Assembly: GCF_041320665.1 (NCBI RefSeq)
Contig: NZ_CP166730.1
Coordinates: 496,001-560,000, forward strand
From: Comamonas sp. GB3 AK4-5
GTDB lineage: Bacteria > Pseudomonadota > Gammaproteobacteria > Burkholderiales > Burkholderiaceae_C
Direction: 5' to 3'
Length of the DNA: 64,000 bases
The notes beneath the pieces were generated by a model. It was not told the DNA's origin and searched no databases. It worked only from the letters and a program-made list of their open reading frames with translations. A program made the translations under genes and the position numbers. Within the stretch, counting starts at the first letter, position 1; each line of letters opens with the position of its first letter. Shown here one piece after another: positions 45,931 through 56,352 of this stretch.

Positions 45931-46270
45931 GTGTGGATTCCTTGGTGGAAAATAAGAACTGCCCGGCTTGGAAGCTGGCATTCATGGCTCCGGCGGGAGA
46001 CCGCTCTGCATCTTCAGAGTGATCCTCTCCCTCGCGGCAGTCAACAAAATGCTCAACGTCAAGCCCCATACGGGCCTTTGGACGCCAATTATTCCGGGCG
46101 CAGCGGAAATCATAGCCAGAATAAAGCGCCCAAACATCGCCCAATCCCCACGGCTCACATTCTTCGGCGTCCCTGGCAAGGGCGGCAACGCAGCGCCAAC
46201 CCCGGTTTGGCAGTGCCCGCACCGCTGGCCGGACCGCTCCATCATGGCCCTGGCTGGCGAAAGATTCCAT
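45931..46270. promoter_or_regulatory. fliK-fliL spacer, start of the fliLMNOPQR unit
   Basis: 340 bp without a gene. Because a terminator follows fliK, the fliL operon should have its own promoter here. I see no sigma28 motif and no other convincing promoter. Confidence 0.4.
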
Positions 46271-46295
46271 AAAAAAGGGGCGCAACCTGCGCCCC
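46271..46295 (-). terminator. terminator after fliK
   Basis: GGGGCGCA-GGT-TGCGCCCC on the minus strand followed by six T residues, 34 bp after the fliK stop. It separates fliFGHIJK from fliLMNOPQR. Confidence 0.93.
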
Positions 46296-46328
46296 ATTAC
46301 CTTGGAATACCTGGATTCTCGCACGCAC

Positions 46329-47663
46329 TCAGGCAAAAACATCCACTCCTTGCGCTGTGCGTGCCGCGCTTGCAGCCACCATCTGCGGCTCCACGCCTTC
46401 CAGACCCACGCCGCGCAGCCGCACACGCTGTGCGCCATCGGGCATAAAGCCCGGCTGCTGGCGGTCGCTCCCTGCCTGCCCACCGCCGGCCTGGGTTTGC
46501 ACCTGCACCCCTGCCAGCTCCACACCCTGCGCGGCCAGCATGTCCCGCAATTGGGACAGGCTGGCGTCCAACTGGCTGCGGGTAGTCTCGGCATCGCTGC
46601 GGAAGGTGATGTGGGCCGTATTGCCATCCAAAGCCACCTGCACCCGCACCGGCGCGCCATCGCGCTCCAGCACCAGCTCGGCCCGCTGCTGCCGGGCATT
46701 CATCCAGAACGCCATGTCCGGCTCGGCCTGTGCCCCCTGGGTATCACCTTGGGCTTGCTGGCTGGCCGCAGCCTGTGCCACGGCGCTGTCCAGCAGGCGC
46801 CCGCTGCCACCAGCCAAATGGCCTTGCGCCGCTGCGGCATCGGTCACCGCGCTGCCACTGTCATCCGCCGACTTGCTGCCCGCGCGACGCAGGCCTGCGG
46901 CCTCCGGTGCGCCCGTGGCCGCCAGAAATTGCGACATCTGCCCCATCAGCCGCTGCATGGCCTCGGCAGGCTGGGCCTGGCGGTCCACCGCCACCCATTG
47001 CCCATCCAACGCCACGCGGCCTTCGCCTGCGCGCTCGCCGCGCTGCATGGCATCGCCATCCATTTGCATGGCTGCCGCCACATCGTCCAACGCCTGTCCG
47101 GCTGCCTGGGTCAGCGCGCTGGCAGCCATACCGGCCTGCATCGCCTGCCCCAATGGCTGGCCTGCAGCCTGGGAAGCGGCCTCCGCCAACGTGGCCACAC
47201 CCTGTGCCACCACCGGGGTGGCACCGGCGCTGTGCGCCAACATGGACTGGTGCGACAGCCCCAAGGGGTCTCCGGCCTCCAGCCTTGCCTGCAAATGGGT
47301 GCCGTTGCGCACGGACACATCACCCGACTGGTCCAGCTGTGCTGTCTGCCCCACCAGGCTGTGCACGGCCGTCCAGGCCATATCACCGACCCAGGGCAGC
47401 ATCTGCGTCGCGGCGTCCTCCACCGGCGCGGGCACGACCTCGGTCACCACGCTTTTTGCAGCCTGGGCGACCTCCGTCACGGTTTGTGCCACCGCAACCG
47501 GCAGCCCGGCTGCCTGCAGCAGCCGCGAAAAGCCGGCGCCGCCATCTGGCAACTCTGCGCCCTCGGCATCGCCGCTGCGACTCTTGCGTAGCGATGCAGC
47601 ACCCTCGGCGGGCTTGGAGCCTGCCGTGGTGACCGCTGTGGGAATGGGGGTGGTGACAGCCAT
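46329..47663 (-). CDS. fliK: FliK, hook-length control protein
   Basis: A 444-residue molecular ruler. The first 300 residues are low-complexity and Ala/Gln-rich, as expected. The C-terminal Flg_hook domain is visible: QRAELVLERDGAPVRVQVAL, HITFRSDAETTRSQL and LRDMLAAQGVELAGVQV. It works with FlhB to switch export specificity. It is 2 bp after fliJ. Confidence 0.9.
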   Translation of the reverse strand: MAVTTPIPTAVTTAGSKPAEGAASLRKSRSGDAEGAELPDGGAGFSRLLQAAGLPVAVAQTVTEVAQAAKSVVTEVVPAPVEDAATQMLPWVGDMAWTAVHSLVGQTAQLDQSGDVSVRNGTHLQARLEAGDPLGLSHQSMLAHSAGATPVVAQGVATLAEAASQAAGQPLGQAMQAGMAASALTQAAGQALDDVAAAMQMDGDAMQRGERAGEGRVALDGQWVAVDRQAQPAEAMQRLMGQMSQFLAATGAPEAAGLRRAGSKSADDSGSAVTDAAAAQGHLAGGSGRLLDSAVAQAAASQQAQGDTQGAQAEPDMAFWMNARQQRAELVLERDGAPVRVQVALDGNTAHITFRSDAETTRSQLDASLSQLRDMLAAQGVELAGVQVQTQAGGGQAGSDRQQPGFMPDGAQRVRLRGVGLEGVEPQMVAASAARTAQGVDVFA

Positions 47664-47665
47664 GG

Positions 47666-48130
47666 TCAGGCCTCCTGAAACTGCATGCCGAAAGTGCGTC
47701 CGATGAACTGCAGGGCCGCACGTTCATCCGTCTGTTTTTGCTCGCGGCGCATCTGCGCCAGCACGATATCGCGGCGACGCGTTTCCACCACCTTGTTCAG
47801 GCTGGTCAAACGCAGCTCGGTCGCCATCAACGCTTTCTGGGAAGCCTCCAGGCGCAGGGCCTGGTCTTGCACCACCTTGGTCTGCAGCTGAATCGCGTGC
47901 TGCAGCCGGGCCATGAATTGCTCATGGTGGTACATCACTTCCAGCTTCAGCTGCGCGCCTTCCTGTGGCGCCCAACGCTGCTGCATTTCCAGGACATAGT
48001 TTTGCAGCTGCTCCATTTGCGACTGCGCAGCCTCCGAGGCACGCTGGCGCTCGCGCAGGGCGTTTCTCGCCTCGTCGCGTTTGCGTGTCGCCATCTCAAT
48101 GGCCACCGTCAGTGCGTGCAATGATGACAT
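47666..48130 (-). CDS. fliJ: FliJ, export ATPase stalk protein
   Basis: A 154-residue protein that is nearly all coiled coil (RKRDEARNALRERQRASEAAQSQMEQLQ). FliJ sits in the FliI ring and escorts chaperones. Conserved spacing with fliI and fliK and the C-terminal RREQKQTDERAA support it. Confidence 0.93.
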   Translation of the reverse strand: MSSLHALTVAIEMATRKRDEARNALRERQRASEAAQSQMEQLQNYVLEMQQRWAPQEGAQLKLEVMYHHEQFMARLQHAIQLQTKVVQDQALRLEASQKALMATELRLTSLNKVVETRRRDIVLAQMRREQKQTDERAALQFIGRTFGMQFQEA

Positions 48131-48154
48131 CTGCCTTTTCCTTTACTTGTCCGC

Positions 48155-49561
48155 TCAGGCCTGCTCCAGTACCGCCGCCATGTCCACCAGGCTTGACTCC
48201 ATGGGCGCAGCATCAAACATGGACTGCTGCAGGAAATTCACCATCGCGGGCTGCAGGCGGATGGCCTCGTCCACTGCTGGATCCGAGCCACTCGCATAAG
48301 CCCCTACTTGTATCAAATCCCTACTCTTTTGATAGCAGGAATAGACGGCCCTAAACCGCCTAGCTAGGTCGAAATGCTCTCGGGGCACCACGTTGTGCAT
48401 CACCCGGGAGGCAGATTGCTCAATGTCGATGGCGGGGTAATGTCCCTGCTCGGCCAGTGCACGCGAGAGCACAAAGTGGCCATCCAAAATGGCGCGCGAG
48501 GCATCGGCAATCGGGTCCTGCTGGTCATCTCCTTCGGACAGCACGGTGTAGAAAGCCGTGATGGAGCCCACGCCATGCAGGCCGTTGCCACTGCGCTCGA
48601 CCAGGGCCGGCAACTTGGCAAAGCAGGAAGGTGGATAGCCCTTGGTGGCCGGTGGTTCCCCAATGGCCAGTGCAATCTCGCGCTGTGCCTGGGCATAGCG
48701 GGTGAGCGAATCCATCAGCAGCAGCACATGCTTGCCCTGGTCGCGAAAATATTCGGCAATCGCCGTGGCATAGCTGGCGCCCTGCATGCGCAGCAGCGGC
48801 GGCGCATCGGCCGGGGCGGCCACCACCACGGCGCGCGATCGATCCTGGGCGCCCAGAATGTCTTCCACGAATTCCTTGACTTCGCGGCCGCGCTCACCAA
48901 TCAGGCCCACCACGATGATGTCGGCCTGCGTGAAGCGCGCCATCATGCCCAGCAGCACCGATTTGCCCACGCCCGAGCCGGCAAACAGACCCAGACGCTG
49001 ACCGCGCCCCACCGTCAACAGTGCGTTGATGGCGCGCACACCGGTATCCAGGCTTTCGCGCACCGGCGAACGCTCCATGGCGTTGATGGGTTCGCGGTCC
49101 AGTGGCTGGGCCTGCACATTCGACAACGGGCCCGCATGGTCCAGCGGCGTACCCTGCGAATCCACCACCCGGCCCAGCAGGCCATCGCCCATGGGCAGGC
49201 GCAGCAGACCCGTGGCAAGCGAGGGCACCTCGGTGTCCCCCAATCGCAGCGGAGATACATAGGGCTCGGCCGGCGTCACCGTGGCACCGCAGGACAGGCC
49301 CTGGATATCGCCTGCCGGCATCAGAAAGGCACGTTCACCGGCAAAGCCCACCACCTCGGCCAGCACGGGCTCCTGGCCCGGCATCTGCAAATGACATTGC
49401 GAGCCCACCGGCACGCGCAGGCCCGAGGCCTCCAGCACCAGGCCCGTCAATCGGGTCAGCGTGCCATGGCTGTGCAAGGGCAGAGGCTGGTTGACCCGCG
49501 CCCGCGCCAGCTCCAGCATCTGCTGCAGCTGCTCCGGCACGGTCTGTGTTTCATTGGCCAT
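48155..49561 (-). CDS. fliI: FliI, flagellar export ATPase
   Basis: A 468-residue F1-type ATPase for export. Walker [12 protein letters not shown] (191-201), Walker B in [14 protein letters not shown], and [26 protein letters not shown]. The start MANETQTV overlaps the end of fliH by 11 bp; an ATG five codons upstream (49576) is also possible. Confidence 0.96.
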   Translation of the reverse strand: MANETQTVPEQLQQMLELARARVNQPLPLHSHGTLTRLTGLVLEASGLRVPVGSQCHLQMPGQEPVLAEVVGFAGERAFLMPAGDIQGLSCGATVTPAEPYVSPLRLGDTEVPSLATGLLRLPMGDGLLGRVVDSQGTPLDHAGPLSNVQAQPLDREPINAMERSPVRESLDTGVRAINALLTVGRGQRLGLFAGSGVGKSVLLGMMARFTQADIIVVGLIGERGREVKEFVEDILGAQDRSRAVVVAAPADAPPLLRMQGASYATAIAEYFRDQGKHVLLLMDSLTRYAQAQREIALAIGEPPATKGYPPSCFAKLPALVERSGNGLHGVGSITAFYTVLSEGDDQQDPIADASRAILDGHFVLSRALAEQGHYPAIDIEQSASRVMHNVVPREHFDLARRFRAVYSCYQKSRDLIQVGAYASGSDPAVDEAIRLQPAMVNFLQQSMFDAAPMESSLVDMAAVLEQA

Positions 49562-50384
49562 GCGGCGCTCCGTCATACCAGGTCGACACCAGGCCCAGGG
49601 CCGCCACGGCACGCTGCCAGCGTCGTTCCAGACTTCCATCGACCTGCGCACCCGCGCTCTCCACCTTGCAGTCGCCCGGGGCCACACTGGCATCCACCAG
49701 CCACTCGATCTTGGGTTGCGGGAACTCGGCCTTCAAGGTGGTCTGCAGCTGCGCCCAGTCCTGGGGGTTGAGGCGCACCGTGGCCGGCTTGGATTCCGCC
49801 GACATCATGTCCAGGGCCTCGCGCACCACAGGCAGCAGCGCCTGGGGGTTGCTGCGCAGCTCCTGGCGCACCACCTGGCGGGCGATATCGCAGGCCAGTT
49901 GCAGCACATCGGGGGCCATGCGCTGCTGCATGTTCTGCACCTCGCGCTGTGCAGACTGCAACACGCCTTGCAGCTGCTGTGCAATCTGCTGGCCTTGCTG
50001 CGCCTGGTAGTCCTGCAGCTTCTGCTGCCACTCGGCAGCCGCTTGTTGCTGGCCTTCCTGCTGTCCCTGGCTGTGACCCAGCTCCAGCCCCTGCTGATAG
50101 CCTGCTGCATGTGCGTCCTGGCGCGTCAGCTCCAAGCGTTCCAGCACCTCTTCTTCTGGCACCTGCACGACTTGCTCGTCGAGCGGCATCTCCATCTCGG
50201 GAGGCACAACGGGAGGCTGAGGCGCCAACAGGTCTTGTAGCGTGTCCAGCTCCGGCAGCAGGGCTGCGCCATTGCCGGAGCGGGAATGCTCCACGCTTTC
50301 GAAGCGCCATTGGCGCACGGCCTGACCGTCGATTTCCTCGCTGGGGATGAAGCGCGCGTAATGGTTGGTGGTGCGTGTTGTCAT
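49551..50384 (-). CDS. fliH: FliH, regulator of the export ATPase
   Basis: A 277-residue FliH. The middle is a long glutamine-rich helix ([21 protein letters not shown]) with GxxxG-like spacing, and the C-terminal domain has [21 protein letters not shown]. The ATG at 50384 was chosen for its GAGGAA site at 6-nt spacing. It follows fliG by 10 bp. Confidence 0.93.
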   Translation of the reverse strand: MTTRTTNHYARFIPSEEIDGQAVRQWRFESVEHSRSGNGAALLPELDTLQDLLAPQPPVVPPEMEMPLDEQVVQVPEEEVLERLELTRQDAHAAGYQQGLELGHSQGQQEGQQQAAAEWQQKLQDYQAQQGQQIAQQLQGVLQSAQREVQNMQQRMAPDVLQLACDIARQVVRQELRSNPQALLPVVREALDMMSAESKPATVRLNPQDWAQLQTTLKAEFPQPKIEWLVDASVAPGDCKVESAGAQVDGSLERRWQRAVAALGLVSTWYDGAPHGQ

Positions 50385-50394
50385 GCCCATTTCC

Positions 50395-51390
50395 TCAGAC
50401 GAAGCTGTCTTCCGCACCGCTGCCCAGACTGATCTGGTTCTCGTCGGCCAGACGACGCACCACCTTCAGGATTTCCTTCTGCTGCGCTTCCACTTCCGAC
50501 AGGCGCATGGGGCCACGCGACTCCAGATCCTCGCGCAGCGCTGCGGCCGCACGCATGGACATATTGGCCAGAATCTTGTCGCGCACTTCCATGGAGCCGC
50601 CCTTGAGGGAGACGATCAGCGTCTCGGACGGCACCTCGCGCAGCACCAGCTGCAGCGAACGGTCGTCCAGCTTGACCAGGTCGTCGAACACGAACATCTT
50701 GTCCATGATCTTCTGCGCCAGGTCGGCGTCGTAGTTGCGGATGGTGTCCAGCACCGCCACATCGGCGTTGCCACCCAACTGGTTGATGATTTCCGCCGCC
50801 GTCTTGACCCCGCCCAGCGAGGTCTTGCGAATCTTGTCGCCGCCGGCCAGCACCTTGTAGAGCACCTCGTTGAGGTCCTTCAGGGCCGAAGGCTGAATGC
50901 CTTCCAGCGTGGCCACGCGCAGCATCACTTCGCTGCGCAGGCGCTCGGGCAGTTGCATCAGCACGGCCGCTGCCTGCTCGAATTCCAGGTGCACCAGAAT
51001 GGCGGCCACGATTTGCGGGTGTTCGTTGCGCAGCAGCTCGGCCACCGACACCGGGTCCATCCACTTCAGGCTTTCGATGCCGGAGACATCGCCGCCTTGC
51101 AAGATGCGGTCCAGCAGCAGCGCCGCCTTGTCATCACCCAGGGCGCGCCGCAGCACCGACTTCACGTAGTCGCTGGCGTCTTCCACCAACAGGCTTTGCG
51201 CCGCGCAGTCGTCGGTGAAACGGGCAATCACGAAGTCCACTTTTTCACGCGACACGCCGCGCATGCGGGCGATGGTTTCGCCCAGCTTCTGCACTTCCTT
51301 GGGCGACAGGTGCTTGAACACCTCGGCCGCCTCTTCCTCGCCCAGGGACATCAACAAAATGGCGGCGTCATTCAGACCACGATCGTCCAT
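50395..51390 (-). CDS. fliG: FliG, C-ring torque protein
   Basis: A 331-residue rotor protein, the standard length. It has LLMSLGEEEAAEVFKHLSPKEVQ at the start, EHPQIVAAILVHLE in the middle (EHPQ motif), and MFVFDDLVKLDDRSLQLVLREV with the charged residues facing MotA. It ends in EDSFV, as is conserved. The start at 51390 (MDDRGLND) is preferred to 51417. Confidence 0.97.
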   Translation of the reverse strand: MDDRGLNDAAILLMSLGEEEAAEVFKHLSPKEVQKLGETIARMRGVSREKVDFVIARFTDDCAAQSLLVEDASDYVKSVLRRALGDDKAALLLDRILQGGDVSGIESLKWMDPVSVAELLRNEHPQIVAAILVHLEFEQAAAVLMQLPERLRSEVMLRVATLEGIQPSALKDLNEVLYKVLAGGDKIRKTSLGGVKTAAEIINQLGGNADVAVLDTIRNYDADLAQKIMDKMFVFDDLVKLDDRSLQLVLREVPSETLIVSLKGGSMEVRDKILANMSMRAAAALREDLESRGPMRLSEVEAQQKEILKVVRRLADENQISLGSGAEDSFV

Positions 51391-51430
51391 AAAAATCTCT
51401 TTGTGTGTGGTGTGCAATCAAGGAGTCGGG

Positions 51431-53134
51431 TCAGGACGCCTCGCCATTGATCCAGGTCTTGACGATATTGGCCACGGCAATCGGGTTCTGCTTGGCCAGG
51501 GCACGTGCCTGCTCCAGGCGAACCTGCTCTTGCGAGGGCTGGCCCGGCTCCAGCGGAGCCGCCAATGCGGGACGCTCCAGCTCGTCGGCAGCCACCAGGT
51601 CCACGGCCGTGGCTTCTTGCTTCTTCTGCTTGCGACGGCGCAGCAGCATGCCCAGCAGCAGCACGGCAGCAGCCACGCCCAGGCCCACGGGCCAGGCCAG
51701 GGTCTTGGCCAGCTCGATGGTTTCAGGCTGGCGCCACAGCGGCAGGTCCACATGCTGCACCTTCTCCACCAGGAAGGGGGTGTTCATCAGGTTCACCGAG
51801 TCACCACGCTCGCTGTTAAAGCCAATGGTTTCGCGCACCAGGGCCAGCATCTGGGCCTGCTGCTCGGCCGGCAGCGCCTTGGGCGCGGCAGCCTCTTCAC
51901 CGGCCACTGCGGCCACCGGCAGATAGTTCACCACCACGGCCGCGGTCAGGCGCTTGACGCCACCGGTGCTGTTGCGGGTCACGCGCACGGTCTTGTCCAC
52001 CTCGTAATTGGTCACCGACTCACGCTTGCTGCCGGGAATGGCCATGAAATCCGCCTTCTGCGGGCCATTCGCGGCCTGCAGCACAGGGGCCGCGTTGTTG
52101 TTGATCGGTGCCTGGTTGGGCTGTGGCGGCTGGTTGCTGGTGGCACCGGGCACACCCGTGGGCGGCTGGGGCTTTTGTTCGCCCGTGCTCTCCACTGTCT
52201 GCTGGCTGCGCACCGCGCTGGGCGCCTGACCCTGGTTGGGATTGTGTTGCTCAGTGGTGGATTCGGTCTGGGAGAAATCCAGCTCGGCCGTCACCTGGGC
52301 CTTGACATTGCCCTTGCCCACCACGGGCTCCAGAATGTCCAGAATGCGTTGGGTGTACTGCTTTTCCAGCTGCTGCTGGAACATCAGCTGCTGCAGATCC
52401 ACAGCAGTGTCCTTGCCATCCGGCGACTGCGACAGCAGCTTGCCGCTGTCGTCCAGCACGCTCACGGCCGAGGGCAGCATCTCCGGCACGCTGGAGGACA
52501 CCAGGTGCACGATGCCGGCAATCTGGGTGCGGTCCAGCACGCGGCCGGGGTAGAGGGTCAGCAACACCGAGGCCGTGGGCTTTTGCTGCTCACGGAAAAA
52601 ACCGTTCTGGTTGGGCAGGGCCAGGTGCACGCGGGCACCTTGCACCGCCGACAGGCCTTGGATGGAGCGCGTCAGCTCGCCTTCCAGCGCGCGCTGGTAG
52701 TTCACCCGCTCCTGAAACTGGGTGATGCCGAATTTGCTGCCTTCCATGATCTCGAAGCCCGAGACCGATCCCTTGGGCAGGCCTTGCGTGGCCAGCTTCA
52801 GGCGCACGTCATGCACGCGGTCACCCGGAATCATGATGGCGCCGCCGCCTTCGGTGTACTTATAAGGCACGTTCATGCCCGTCAACTGGGCCACGATGGC
52901 ACCGCCATCCTTGTCGCTGAGGTTGGAAAACAGCACGCGGTAGTCAGGCTGGCGGCTGTAGAAGAAAGCGGCTGCCAGACCGGCCACCACCAGCGCCGCC
53001 ACGATCCCCCAGCGCAGGCGTTGGCCACGGTCCATGCCGTTCAGGCGCTGCTGCCACTGTGCGGGCATGGCAGATGCCTGGGTGACTGCGGGCGGTGAAT
53101 TCTCGGCAACAGGGACTTGTGCGACAGCTGACAT
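51431..53134 (-). CDS. fliF: FliF, MS-ring protein
   Basis: A 567-residue MS-ring subunit with a membrane segment near each end ([19 protein letters not shown] and [16 protein letters not shown]). The ring-building motifs are clear in [20 protein letters not shown] and [17 protein letters not shown]. The start at 53134 has a GGAAG site. First gene of fliFGHIJK and divergent from fliE. Confidence 0.97.
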   Translation of the reverse strand: MSAVAQVPVAENSPPAVTQASAMPAQWQQRLNGMDRGQRLRWGIVAALVVAGLAAAFFYSRQPDYRVLFSNLSDKDGGAIVAQLTGMNVPYKYTEGGGAIMIPGDRVHDVRLKLATQGLPKGSVSGFEIMEGSKFGITQFQERVNYQRALEGELTRSIQGLSAVQGARVHLALPNQNGFFREQQKPTASVLLTLYPGRVLDRTQIAGIVHLVSSSVPEMLPSAVSVLDDSGKLLSQSPDGKDTAVDLQQLMFQQQLEKQYTQRILDILEPVVGKGNVKAQVTAELDFSQTESTTEQHNPNQGQAPSAVRSQQTVESTGEQKPQPPTGVPGATSNQPPQPNQAPINNNAAPVLQAANGPQKADFMAIPGSKRESVTNYEVDKTVRVTRNSTGGVKRLTAAVVVNYLPVAAVAGEEAAAPKALPAEQQAQMLALVRETIGFNSERGDSVNLMNTPFLVEKVQHVDLPLWRQPETIELAKTLAWPVGLGVAAAVLLLGMLLRRRKQKKQEATAVDLVAADELERPALAAPLEPGQPSQEQVRLEQARALAKQNPIAVANIVKTWINGEAS

Positions 53135-53317
53135 GGGATCTTCCAAAACAGAAAGAGTGGGCCCGACACGGAGCCCAACGTGTTGCCGATTATTCAAATT
53201 CCTGCCATCTACGTTCGCCCAATAAGGCGCGGCTTTTCCGCTTTATTCCCCCAGCTGCGCCAGCCCGGTCGCACTTACGATTGCTCACATTACTCCAGCT
53301 ACGACCAGGAATACACC
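53135..53317. promoter_or_regulatory. divergent fliE / fliF control region
   Basis: 183 bp between divergent fliE and fliF, a classic class II position. No sigma28 site is seen; other promoter types could not be assigned by eye. Confidence 0.4.
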
Positions 53318-53638
53318 ATGGACCTCCGTCTCAACAGCGCGACCTCTCCCGTCTCTGCCGGCGCCGATCTGGCCAGCAAGCTGACCCGCCCGCTGCAAAA
53401 GGCCGAGGCCCAGGGCCACGGCTTCAGCGCCGAGCTGGAAAGCGCTCTGCGCTCGGTCAGCGCAGCGCAAAACCATTCTTCGCACATGCAAAAAGAAGTG
53501 CAGCTGGAAAACCCGGCCGTCAGCCTGGAAGAAACCATGGTGGCCATGCAAAAGGCGCAGATCGGTTTCCAGGCTTCGCTGCATGTGCGCAACCGCTTGG
53601 TCCAGGCCTATAGCGACATCATGGGAATGCAAGTCTGA
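53318..53638 (+). CDS. fliE: FliE, MS-ring to rod adaptor
   Basis: A 106-residue adaptor. The C-terminal [35 protein letters not shown], seen in its parts, is the FliE signature. The start at 53318 follows AGGA; the frame is open upstream but unrelated. Element R5 begins 3 nt after the stop. Confidence 0.95.
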   Translation: MDLRLNSATSPVSAGADLASKLTRPLQKAEAQGHGFSAELESALRSVSAAQNHSSHMQKEVQLENPAVSLEETMVAMQKAQIGFQASLHVRNRLVQAYSDIMGMQV

Positions 53639-53641
53639 CCT

Positions 53642-53740
53642 CCCCCTGAGCCGCTGCGCGGCTTCCCCCTCAGGGGGACGACAGCCTCGCTGCGGGGCGG
53701 CCCTTGCTCGCTGTCTGCTGGTGTGAAGCGCGCCAGTTTT
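53642..53740 (+). repeat. 3'-end dispersed element, copy R5 (after fliE)
   Basis: Begins CCCCCTGAGCCGCTGCGCGG, 3 nt after the fliE stop. CCCCCTGAG pairs with CTCAGGGGG and CCGC with GCGG. The core is GGGGCGGCCCTTGCTCG, and the end is CGCCAGTTTT. A second partial copy (GACAACAGCCTCGCTG ... TGCGCCGGTTTT) follows at about 53794-53835. Confidence 0.85.
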
Positions 53741-54194
53741 ACAGGCTTCTGCATCAAACTAGGTCTTCGCCTGTGCACAGCGTGCCCTGGAGACAACAGC
53801 CTCGCTGTCTGTGAGGCCTGGACTGCGCCGGTTTTAGGCGACTGGGTCAAGCCCATCTTTTGATGCAGATACAAAGTCTCCATGGGCACGACATGCCTGT
53901 TCTTGAGGAACTGCCTGCATAGACCGCATCTACTCAGAAAAATAAAAAAGGAGCGCTTGATGCGCTCCTTTTCTTGTTTGCAGAACAGTAGGGTCCACAG
54001 TCCCGGACCAATGCCGGCCGGAGCGGGCGGCTGCCATTGCGCAACCACTCCACCTCAGCCCACAACGCCCAGACGGTGCTTCTGGCGCGGCGCGGGCCCG
54101 CAGACAGTATGGGCATACGGCCAGGGCACGCAACAAAGCATCAAGCACCGTATGGGCGCCTCATCACGAGGCGCCACATCCAGCAGATTGAGAC
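53741..54194. other. fliE-pseudouridine synthase spacer
   Basis: No gene is seen in this stretch. It holds the partial R-element remnant at about 53794-53835, a bidirectional terminator at 53945-53974 and a T-less hairpin GGCGCCTC-N5-GAGGCGCC at 54155-54175. Confidence 0.5.
53945..53974. terminator. bidirectional terminator
   Basis: AAAAAGGAGCGC and GCGCTCCTTTT pair around TTGAT. T runs lie on both strands, six on the minus and four on the plus, so it can end transcription arriving from either fliE or the pseudouridine synthase. Confidence 0.8.
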
Positions 54195-56345
54195 TTAAAA
54201 CTGCTCGTCGGCGCCCAGATAGCGCCATTGGCCCACGGGCAGATTGCCCAGCACCACCTTGCCGATACGGATGCGCTTGAGGCCCACCACATACAGGCCC
54301 ACCTGTTCGCACATGCGGCGAATCTGGCGCTTCTTGCCCTCGGTCAGCACAAAGCGCAGCTGCTCGGGGTTTTGCCAGTCCACCTGGGCGGGTTGCAGCG
54401 GCTCGCCATCCAGCTCCAGGCCATGGCGCAGGCGTGCCAGCTGCTCGGCCGGGAAGACGGACTGGATGTCCACTTCACGGCCTTCATAGGTCACGCGCAC
54501 CAGGTACTCCTTGTCCATGGTGGAGTCCTCGCCAATGATCTGGCGGGCCACACGGCCGTCCTGGGTCAGCACCAGCAAGCCCACGGAGTCGATGTCCAGG
54601 CGACCACAAGGTGCCAGGCCCTTGAGCTGGCTGAAGTTGAAGTGGGTCTTGCTGGTGTCGTGGTTCCAGCGCGACTGTGGGTTGATCAGCACCACGGCGG
54701 GCTCGTGACCGTCTTCGGCCTGGCCGCTGACATAGCCCATGGGCTTGTGGATCAGGATGGTGACCTGCTGCTCCTGGCGGTCCTGGGCGGCACGGTCGAT
54801 CTCGATGCGGTCGCTGGCCACCACCATCTGACCCATCACGGCCACGGCACCATTGACCTTGACCCAGCCGTTTTCCACCCACTCATCGGCCTCGCGGCGC
54901 GAGCACATGCCCAGCTCGGCCATGCGCTTGTTGATGCGGGACTCACCGGGGCGCGCGTCAGCACGGGGTTCCTCGGGCTCGGGGCGGATGATCTTCACCG
55001 GTGCCGCCTTGCCGCCCAGCCCTTCGGGTGCGCGGTAGGTGCGGATGCCGCCGTAAGAGCGCTCTTCACCGGGCTTGGGGCCAGCACGGCGCTCGGCACG
55101 GAAGTCCTCGCGGCTGCGGTTGTCCTGGCGTGGCGCGCGGTCGTCGCCATAGGGGCGGCGTTCGCTGCGCTCACCGTCACGCGGTGCGTAAGGGCGGCTA
55201 GGGCGATCCGAACGCTCGAAGCGGTCACCACCGCGATCGCCACCAAGGTCTGCACGGGGGGCAAAGCCTTGGCGGTCACCACGCGGGCCATCGCCACGGT
55301 CATCGCGGCGGGGCTGGTAGGGGCGATCCGCACGGCCAAAGCCGCCTTCGCTGCGCTGCTCACGATCGCGGCCTGCGCCTTGACCGTCACGCGGGGCGTA
55401 AGGACGGCTGGGGCGATCCGAACGCTCGAAACGGTCACCGCCGCGATCGCCTCGGTCTGCGCGAGGGGCAAAGCCTTCGCGATCACCACGGAAACCGTCG
55501 CCGCGCGGGCCATCGCCACGGTCATCGCGGCGGGGCTGGTAGGGGCGATCCGGGCGGCCAAAGCCGCCTTCGTTGCGCTGCTCACGATCGCGGCCACCGC
55601 CTTGGCCATCACGCAAGGCATAAGGACGGCTGGGGCGGTCCGAACGCTCGAAACGGTCACCGCCGCGATCGCCTCGGTCTGCACGGGGTGCAAAGCCCTC
55701 ACGCTCGCCACGGAAACTGTCGCCGCGCGGGCCATCACCGCGGTCGTCGCGGCGGGGCTGGTAGGGGCGGTCCGGGGGGCCAAAGCCGCCTTCATTGCGC
55801 GGGTCGCGGCCTGCGCCGCCTTGGCCGTCACGCGGTGTGTAAGGACGGCTGGGGCGGTCCGAGCGCTCAAAACGCTCACCGCCGCGGTCGCCTCGGTCTG
55901 CACGGGGTGCAAAACCTTCGCGATCACCACGGAAACCGTCGCCGCGCGGGCCATCACCACGGTCATCGCGGCGGGGCTGGTAGGGGCGATCCGGGCGGCC
56001 AAAGCCGCCTTCGTTGCGCTGGTCGCGGCCTGCGCCGCCTTGGCCGTCACGCGGCGCATAGGGGCGGCTGGGACGGCCTTCACGCTCAAAGCGCTCGTTG
56101 CGATCGCCACGGTCGGCGCGGGGCGCATAGCCCTCGCGGTCGCCACGGCTGTCATCCCGGCGGGGACGGTCGTCGCGACGGCCAGCGCCAGCGCGGGGCG
56201 CACCGGAGTCTTTGCCGCCGGCACGGGGGCCGGGCTTGCGGGCTGCGGGCGCCGCGGCAGGCGCGGCGGCAGGGGCTTTCACGCGCAGCGTGGCCCGGGA
56301 TGCGGAATGGTCCGCATCGTTGGATTTGGGTGGTGTCGAGGACAT
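54195..56345 (-). CDS. rRNA pseudouridine synthase (RsuA/RluB/E/F family) with a repetitive N-terminus
   Basis: A 716-residue protein; typical family members have 240-300. The C-terminal 260 residues hold an S4 RNA-binding domain (INKRMAELGMCSRREADEW) and the synthase domain with GRLDIDSVGLLVLTQDG, whose first aspartate is the catalytic one, and GKKRQIRRMCEQVG. Residues about 91-400 are four full 70-74-residue repeats plus a fragment, rich in Arg, Asp and Gly. The start MSSTPPKSND is preferred; a codon at 56381 is possible. Which rRNA position it modifies cannot be told. Confidence 0.88.
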   Translation of the reverse strand: MSSTPPKSNDADHSASRATLRVKAPAAAPAAAPAARKPGPRAGGKDSGAPRAGAGRRDDRPRRDDSRGDREGYAPRADRGDRNERFEREGRPSRPYAPRDGQGGAGRDQRNEGGFGRPDRPYQPRRDDRGDGPRGDGFRGDREGFAPRADRGDRGGERFERSDRPSRPYTPRDGQGGAGRDPRNEGGFGPPDRPYQPRRDDRGDGPRGDSFRGEREGFAPRADRGDRGGDRFERSDRPSRPYALRDGQGGGRDREQRNEGGFGRPDRPYQPRRDDRGDGPRGDGFRGDREGFAPRADRGDRGGDRFERSDRPSRPYAPRDGQGAGRDREQRSEGGFGRADRPYQPRRDDRGDGPRGDRQGFAPRADLGGDRGGDRFERSDRPSRPYAPRDGERSERRPYGDDRAPRQDNRSREDFRAERRAGPKPGEERSYGGIRTYRAPEGLGGKAAPVKIIRPEPEEPRADARPGESRINKRMAELGMCSRREADEWVENGWVKVNGAVAVMGQMVVASDRIEIDRAAQDRQEQQVTILIHKPMGYVSGQAEDGHEPAVVLINPQSRWNHDTSKTHFNFSQLKGLAPCGRLDIDSVGLLVLTQDGRVARQIIGEDSTMDKEYLVRVTYEGREVDIQSVFPAEQLARLRHGLELDGEPLQPAQVDWQNPEQLRFVLTEGKKRQIRRMCEQVGLYVVGLKRIRIGKVVLGNLPVGQWRYLGADEQF
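55180..56075 (-). repeat. tandem repeats (210-222 bp) inside the pseudouridine synthase gene
   Basis: Four full in-frame units plus a partial fifth. Each unit starts RPSRPYAPRDGQG, contains RPYQPRRDDRGDGPRGD and REGFAPRADRG, and ends RGGDRFERSD. Unit lengths are about 73, 73, 74 and 70 codons, so copy number can change without a frameshift. Confidence 0.9.
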
Positions 56346-56352
56346 GGGGGCG

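Noticed and set aside
55180..56075. Possible CRISPR array
   Set aside because: The repeats are 210-222 bp, contiguous and in frame in a protein gene; there are no short repeats with unique spacers.
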